64,000 bases of DNA from Euborellia annulipes (Eukaryota > Arthropoda > Insecta > Dermaptera > Anisolabididae). A program made the position numbers and the translations under genes. How positions within the stretch are numbered: the stretch's first letter is position 1; each line of letters opens with the position of its first letter. Positions 1 to 7,900 of the stretch are shown here, one piece after another. The DNA is taken from NCBI GenBank assembly GCA_023213315.1, contig JAKCPI010010562.1:1-64000 (forward strand), given 5' to 3'. The notes beneath the pieces were generated by a model. That model saw nothing but the letters and a program-made list of their open reading frames with translations. It had not been told where the DNA came from and made no database searches.

Positions 1-479
1 AGAGAGCTGACAGGATGGATTCCTATTACTTCATTGATGTGTCTCACTGCCCATAAAATATGCCCGAATGGACCACGATTGTTTTTATTATTCCAATCGA
101 GACTTCAATCCACGCCATTCCAGAAGGTAAAGAAAAATATCCACGATTTGGACAAATCGGCCTAAAATGAATCCATCTAGGAGAACTTTGAAGATAATAA
201 TAATTTATTAAGACTCTCAATAGAGGTGACTTCAATTGCAGAGAGAATAAAGGGGGAGGAGGGGGTGGGGAGAAGAAAACAGTTACAATAATCATTTACA
301 AATTCAAATTCCACACAAAAATTTAACAACAAAATCATAATTGATCATTGAGGTCAGGCTCTCTGCTGCCATATTCTGATACCATTCGAAAGACTGGACT
401 TTTTATCCAGCATTCTGGTTCTTCTTTCTTTCTTCTTCAGAGTCGTATTCCTCTTTTCAAAGGAGTCGTGATCCTCATT
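1..479. other. no gene recognised; G-rich patch
   Basis: I see no coding exon or named repeat here. A purine-rich, G-run patch lies near 248-278. Short open frames on both strands look incidental. Confidence 0.4.
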
Positions 480-1210
480 TCTTCCGTGCTCTCACAGCAC
501 TAGTTCTTGCGACTTCAACCCGCCAGCGAGATCTGCTCCTGGCCATCGTTGTAGCAGCATGAAGTGTTTTGCCTAGTTGGGTCTTTATTTGATCCGCCCA
601 TCTTGCCTGTGATCTGCCGCTTCTTCTTTTGCCCTCCACTTAACCCTGCATGATGTCTGAACGAGTAAGGTGGCCGAAGTATTTAACGACTCTCTCGAGT
701 ATCACCTCGGAAAGACGCCGGACCGCGTGAACTTCCTCTAAAATGGATTTATTAGTTCGGCGAGCCGTCCACGGGATTCTTAGCATCCTCCTCCACATCT
801 CGAAGGCGTTTATTCGGTCATAGTTGTTTTTCTTTAAGGTCCATGTTTCCGAGGCATAAAGTGCGACAGGAAAGACGAGAGACCTGACAATGTTGATTGT
901 GATGTTTTTGTCCTGCCAGACCATTGCCAGTCTCCCCAGCTGCAACCGCCACTGTTTGTGATCATGGATCCCAAGTATACGAAGTGGTCGACCACCTCGT
1001 AACCAGCTAGTTGTTTGGTATCCGGCTTGTTGTTGTTTGCCCTGTCTATAATCGTCAGTTGGGTCTTTTTCTTGTTGAGAACCAGTCCGTACTTCTTGAT
1101 CACTCTTGCGAGACGTTCCAGAAGTTGGACTATTTCTTCTTCTGATGAGGCTAGTAGGGTTGTATCATTCTGGTTCTAGCACGCGGCAAATAAAAAAATG
1201 ATCCAGACCT
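480..1210 (-). pseudogene. RTE/BovB-like LINE reverse transcriptase, C-terminal remnant
   Basis: Two overlapping minus-strand open frames (834-1103 and 640-945) encode the end of a non-LTR reverse transcriptase. The upstream frame holds a YLGSMIT motif. The downstream frame holds LYASETWTLKK followed by EMWRRMLRIPWT and GHLTRSD, the pattern typical of RTE-type LINE C-termini. A further stretch at about 500-640 reads QARWADQIKTQLG and then a Trp/Arg-rich tail after a stop, as in RTE proteins. The change of frame near 940 and the stops show that the copy is dead and 5'-truncated. The subfamily is inferred from motif order only. Confidence 0.75.
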
Positions 1211-1684
1211 CGTGGCATACGCCGGGACTCTGAAACCCTATTTTGGCCAGTAATTCACTGCAGTCCCAGCGCCCCTCCAAGAGATTCTGGAGATTCCTTA
1301 GGAGATGGTCTTTCTTCCTTTCAATTAAGGTCAAATAGGACTCTCCATATGGAATGTCAGCCCCAGAGAGTCCGGACTTTCTTATAAAATAAGTATCTTA
1401 AGAATTTCTTCTGGACTCCCTCAATCAAGTTAACTTGAACATTGGTTGACGGAGCCCAGGGAATATACTAAAGCCGAGACCTCACGAGAGAGTAATAGAG
1501 CGTGAGTATAGTTCGAATGTTCACAAAATTACTTGAACTTATCTTAAGGTGCGCGCATTTTTTTTTTTTTGTTCCCCTGTATAATTTTTCCACCTGTAAC
1601 GCGAAAATATCTCCAATTTCGTATCCTATGAATATCTCTTATATTTAAGACGTAAGTCAAAATTTAAATTCCATTTTTTTTTAG
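1211..1684. other. unassigned sequence upstream of the first IR exon
   Basis: I could not find an upstream exon of the receptor gene here. A short end fragment of the TTAA/GGTGCGCG MITE family occurs at about 1545-1557, followed by a T tract. Confidence 0.3.
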
Positions 1685-1994
1685 ATAATCTTCGAACGTT
1701 GTGAACTTGATGACATCTTCTTAATGATAATCCAAAACAAAGAAGAAGAGAAAAAATTTATCTTTGAATCAACTCTTCAAAAACATCTACATTTCTATCA
1801 ATTGCCGTTTTGTAGTCGCAGTCCGGAATTCCTCTACGTTCGTCTCCTGGTCAGAAGTGTACCGTATTGCTCCCGATTTGCCATTACAGATTATAAATCA
1901 CGGCGAATGGAAAGAGGAGATCAAACGAATGCCAAATATCTATCATCAGAGGAGCAATTTCTATGGTCTAAAGCTGCGTATGGGGCTCATGGAT
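1685..1994 (+). CDS. IR-like gene, first recognisable exon (start of S1)
   Basis: A poly-T/AG acceptor precedes 1685 and a GTACGT donor follows 1994. From about 1820 the frame reads SWSEVYRIAPDLPLQI, ending with LKLRMGLMD, which fits the region just before the IR ligand-binding domain. Upstream of about 1800 a different frame (FERCELDDIFLMII) looks more protein-like, so a frameshift inside the exon is probable. Confidence 0.55.
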
Positions 1995-4900
1995 GTACGT
2001 AAGTCAGAAAATAAATTTAAACAAAAGAAGACAATTCTCTCTTTTGATTTTTTTTTAGTTGCCACCACAAACGATTGTTTATCGAACTAATAAAGTGGAA
2101 GATTATAAATATGATGGTGTTACTCAAAGAATGTGGCTGATTATGATGCAATTCTTAAATATCAGGTATTAAATTACTCCAAGTCAATTATAAATAATCT
2201 GGAGTGACTGGTCGCACAGTATACAACTTTCTCTTACCCTTCGGCAAGAGTTGTATAAAAACACAAAGTTTTATATTTTTCCAAATGAGTTTAATTCCTA
2301 ATATTTCGAAGGCCCAATGGCTCTTCTTCTTCTTCAGAGGAAACTCAGGGGCGTATATAGAAAGTTTTTTCGGGAGGGGGGGCCTGTTCTCATTCTGCGA
2401 AAAATTTTGTTTTTCGCGTAACCAAAGTTTTTCCGCCCTGCGGAAATCAACATTTTTTCCCGCCCGTAAAAATATTTTACCTTTTTTTTAGAAAAGCAAA
2501 ATTTTTTCCACCTGCGGAACCAAAATTTTTTTCATGTGCTGTTCGCGGAACCAGAAATTTTTCCCGCCCGTGGAACCTAAATTTTTCCCATGTGCCATTC
2601 GAGGAACATTTCACTCTTTCGCGGAACATGGGATTTTCGTGCTGCGGGGCCGAGCAAACATTTCGGGGGGGGGCGAGACCCATTATTGTCTCTATATCCC
2701 TATAGTTCTATATGCATTTAGAAAATTTCGGGGGGTCCGGGCCCCCTTTTTGAAACTTTTCAGCTTGATAATGTTATTGAAGGGGTATAGTCAGATAAAG
2801 AAATTAATGGGTTTGGGCTATGGGCTAACGGGGGCGCTTGAAGAAGGGGGAAGGCACTTACTGGAGACCTAGTTTTATTTCAAAATTATATTATAAAAGA
2901 AAATAGATCTCTGTCTGTCCACTTTTGCAACAGTTTTTGAAAATGTTTAAACAAGATAGATTTTTAGCTACACAGTGTTTTGAATGGTCATTAATACTAT
3001 TGTTGAGATGCTAGATAGAAACCTAATGCTAATATTAATTATTCATTTTAGGCATAATTATCAATTGGATGAAATCACTTGAATTCAATATTGAATATGA
3101 GTCTAACTTGGAATTTGAAACACTTTTTTAATGATTTTCACTATTGTACTGATTTTCAGGAATAATTTTTAAAAAATTTTTTAAAAATAAACTGTTCATT
3201 CATTGGTCGAAATTTTTTCAATTTTATATATAGATTTATCATTTATTTAATTGTACCAAGTTTCAATGAAATCGGAATTTCATGTTTGGGTTACTTTACT
3301 TGTCAGAGTTATATAACCCTAACCCTATTATAGGGTGATTCTATTGGGAATTTGATTTCAATTAAATAAATAAATAATTATTATTTTCAGTTGTATCAAC
3401 GTTTTCATCGAGAACTACAGAGGCATTCGGCTATCAAATGGCACATGGACTGGTCATGTGGCAGCCGTTGTCAACGGCGATGTAGACCTCGTTAGCGCAT
3501 TTACTTATTATTCTCAAAGGAAGGACGTTGTGGATTTTCTTCGGGTTCTTTTTCAAAGAAAGGTATCTATCTACCTCATTGTTTTGAAAAATCTGGTGTG
3601 ACTGGTCGCACAGCACACAATCTTTTCCTAATTTCGGTAATTTAAAGGCGCATTCTGTATTTGTTTGTCAGAGTATAAATACAAATCAAATTTTTAAGTA
3701 TTAATATTTAATAGAATTTGTTGGTTGAATGACTGTAGATATTCAAGGGGAAAGAGGGGACCAGGAAGCCTTCCTGGTGAACAGCAACCAGGGTAAAAAA
3801 AGTATTTTTTCAAATCTCGGGGGGGGAGGGTAATTATCCTTTTGCCCTCCCCCTCCCTCCGCTGAAGAAAAATACCCGACCAACTTGGCATGATGGTGGA
3901 TACTGAAAATATTTAGACAAGATTGAGAGGTGAAACTAATTTCCAGAAATATTTCTTTTTAGTATTCCGTAAAGACTAACAAGAATATCATAAACTATTA
4001 ACTAGCTAGAGCTTTGTTTGAAAAGGATGGAATTTTTTCAATCAATGCTCAAATAGACTGTTCATTAGCCAGTCAATATATCGTTTAAGATTAGAAATTT
4101 GTGAGATGTGTTTGTGCTTAAGGGGGTTCAGGAGCGACGTCTTAAATGTACTTTAAAAAAAAACTTGACTATTATAAGGAATTTTTCAATGCGGTTTTTT
4201 TTAAATGAATTAAATTCATAAGAGATTATTGGGACATCGAGCTATAATTTGTTTTAATGACTTATTAAAAAATTATCGTAATTAATTTTTTTGTTATCAA
4301 GCAAATACAAAAAAAACAATCTGTCGCAAAAATATTTAATTTTTTTTTAATTTAAAAATGAATTTATTGTTATTATTCATCACATATTAATTAAGAAATT
4401 TTTAAAATAAGCTTAGATGATTTATTTAAAATTCATCTGTCAAATTAGTTCAGCATTCTTGCAATAGATGGCAGGCTAGTCTAACAGACTATATAGTATT
4501 AGCCTATATTTATATATTTTTATGCTTTTATAAAAGATACATAATATATAATAACATTTATTGTTAAAATATCAATGAAAATCAACCAAATGCATTAAAT
4601 ATTATTAGCTACCATTCTGACATCTCTTGGCAAATTTTTAAATTACTTGATTTTTTGGGCATACTTTTTATGACACACTACGCCCTCTTATCGGGCAAAA
4701 CATGCGTAACACCTTCGATCCTATTCCCCCTTAAGATTGCACAAAATTGCACCTCCTGGAGTCAAACCAGGATCCCCACATTTTCGTCCTGGTTCGACTT
4801 CAGAGGATGCAATTTTTCACAATCTTAAGCACAAAAATATCTCTCCAAATTTGCTATCAATTGTTATAAACCTTCCTCCATATTGTTTAGTATTAATGAA

Positions 4901-7900
4901 TAAAAGAACGCTATTAAATATAATTCTTTTTTTTTTTTTTAGGTTGACTGTCTTTTTCCGAAAAGATCAACTAGTGATGGACGCAGATAGCTCCAATTGG
5001 ACGGCATTCACGAAACCCTTCGCCCTTTCCCTTTGGCTCTCTCTTATGGTCGCAATCATCATCTTCTCGCTTTGGGACATGTTCTATCTCTGTTTACAAC
5101 ATTTCGCCGATTATCAAATATTTCTTGTCTTTCGTACATTTGTGGACTCCATCCTCTATGTTTTAGGAATATTTTGTTTACAAGGTAACACTTGAAATAT
5201 AATAAAAGAGGATTTGCCTTCAAAGGCAGGTTTTTATCTTTTAATTGTTCTTCTTCTCTTACTTTATCTTACCTAAATATATGTTAGAGAAAGAATTGAA
5301 TTCATTTCAAAAATTCCATGTCGAGATTACAGTTTTTTCGATTTTCTCAAAATTCGCTTTAACAATGAGGGGGGGGCTGAAGTCCCTAAACTCCCCCCCC
5401 CCCCCAGCTAACTGCTTGGTCAGATGAAAAACAAGATTCAATTTTAATATAAACAAATAAAAAAAATAAAAAATTACCTTTGCAGTTGTGAGATCAACTA
5501 TTTCTTTATAGTCTTCTTCGTTGATATAATACTATTTAAAAAAAAATAAGTTTTCGTTTTTGTTAAAATTTTACTTAAATAAAATTAAATAAACATATTT
5601 TTTTTAGAATTAGGACTTTTGCTGGACCATACGTATATAGAAGGAACCGGAGAATAAAACCAGCCGTTAATGGACCCCTCTCACATCAATTTAATTCGTA
5701 AATATTTCGACCGGCATCACGCCTGGTCATCATCAGTACAAAAAAAATGATTTTTCGGAGGGCCCGTGTCAACCAATATGTTAAAAATAATTTCTAATTC
5801 AGAGAAGCGGGGGACTAATGTCAGCATGAGCGAACGGCCCTCCGAAAAATCATTTTTTTTGTACTGATGATGACCAGGCGTGATGCCGGTCAAAATATTT
5901 ACGAATTAAATTGAGTGTGAAGGCGTCCATTAACGGCTGGTTTTATTCTCCGGTTCCTTCTATATATATTTTTTTTTTTATACCGCAGGGGCGTATATAG
6001 AAATTTTTTTCGGGGGGGGGGCCTGATCTCAAAAATTTTTCTGTGAAAAAAATTTTTTTTGCTGAACCAAAGTTTTACCCGCGGAACCAAAATTTTTTCC
6101 ATGTGCCGTTCGCGGAACATTCCCTCTTTCGCGGAACCTTAATTTTTTTTCCCGTCCGTTTAAATGTTTTAACTTTTTTTTTTAGAGACGCAAAATTTTT
6201 GCCATCCGCGGAACCAAAATTTCCGTACTGCGGGGCCGAGCAAGCATTTCGGGGGGGGGGGAATTTTTTTTTTAAATTAAAAAGATAGGCTTCTATTTTT
6301 TCTTTGCTATTTGTAATATACCTGGTACCTAATATAATGTAGCAATTTGAATTTTTTTTCTCCCCCGGGTGTGTGGGTTAAAAACCCTAAAAACCCCCCC
6401 GCTGGTTGCGCCACTGTACAAAAGTAAATTTGACATGGTAGCTGCCATCTGACGGCAGAGTATGGAAACTAGGATTTTATTTTTATAACACGTTTTTACA
6501 TATAAAAAAATATAAATATTGAAATTTTACAATACAATAGGTAGGGCTCGGATTTATAGGCACTAAAAATCTTTAAAATAGGCAGGCAACTAAGCACTAA
6601 AAATTATTAAAATAGGCACTTAAAAAGGCATTTATTGTAAAAATAGGCACTTAAAAGGCATTATTTAAGAAATAATATAAAAAAAATTTAAAAAATTGAT
6701 GTCTTATTTTTTGGAAACAAAAGATAAAACAATGGGTCGTTTTGATAACTTACCTACCCCAACATTAAAATAGCCCATCTATGGGGAAATTCATGGTTTT
6801 GTCCTTCAGCTATTTTAATGCTGAAGGACAAACACCATGTATTTTCCCATAGGTGGGCTATTTTAATGTTGGGGTAGGTAAGTTATCAAAACGACCCATT
6901 ACCTCCTTTGCACAAAGGTGGCCGAATGAGGGCGGAGGGGTGAAGCCCAACTTGTGCGCCGTTTTTCGTTCGACCTTTTTTTTTTTAGTATTCGAATCTG
7001 GTTCGATTTTTTTTTTGTAATTTTTCTCCGGATTTGTGATATAAAATGAATTTATTGTGAAATTTCAAAAAAAAAAGCCAAAATTGGCTTAAAATAGCCT
7101 ATTTTAAGTTAAAATACTTAAAATAGGCACTAAAAAAGGCATTTATAGATGAAATAGGCACTAAAACCTGAAATCGGCCAAAATAGGCATTATAGGCACT
7201 AACAAATGCCTCTTATTTTATTCAGAATTTCATGAAACGTATACATATCATATTGGCCTAAATTTTAAACCATAAATAAAAAAAAAGGCAAATAGGGCGA
7301 AATCCGAGCCCTAACAATAGGGTTAAGCCAAATATTGTAAAATTCCAATGTGGGTTGTGCGTCAATATTTATTTTCCTAATTATACTCTATTTATATACA
7401 TCTTATTTATGAGGTTAAGTAGAAGTTTAAAGAAATCAGCCAACTTTCATACTATGCTGTAATGCACCGGTTCTCGTCTGATCACCGAAGTTAAGCAACA
7501 TTGGGCACGGTCAGTACTTGGATGGGTGACCGCCTGGGAACACCGTGTGAAGTTGGCCTTCAATTTTTTTTTTTTTTTTTTTTTTTAATTTGTGTGTAGG
7601 TATTTTGATATATATTTTATTTAACATAATAACCAACAGTTTTTTTTTTTTTTTTTTTTATAAACCTCTTATAATAATTGGTCACGAAAATGAAGTGATA
7701 TATCGTCACAACAAATCTGATGTGACAATCACAGAACACAACTTTCAAATATCGCAAGTAAGAGAAAGTCGTGTGCTGTGAGACCAGTCACAGCAGATTT
7801 GCCTCTTCTCTTTTAAGTTAGAATTTAAATGAAAGTTTCTATAAAATGGAAATGACTCTTTTTTATATCTAGAAATTTCCTTCCTCTTTAATTCTTTGTT

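Larger units (their letters stand above)
5632..5965. repeat. ribozyme-bearing foldback, 5.8 kb
   Basis: The arms starting near 5632 and ending near 5965 are inverted copies (outer motif GAAGGAACCGGAGAATAAAA). Each arm carries a hammerhead-like motif pointing towards the outside. It lies within an intron of the IR-like gene. The layout resembles inverted terminal-repeat fragments of Penelope-like elements. Confidence 0.7.

Noticed and set aside
3317..3328. AACCCTAACCCT-like telomeric motif
   Set aside because: Only two units in AT-rich intron; no array.
4737..4942. N-terminal part of the long frame ending at 5195 as coding
   Set aside because: This part is a tRNA-like foldback and AT-rich intron; coding similarity starts only after the acceptor at 4942.
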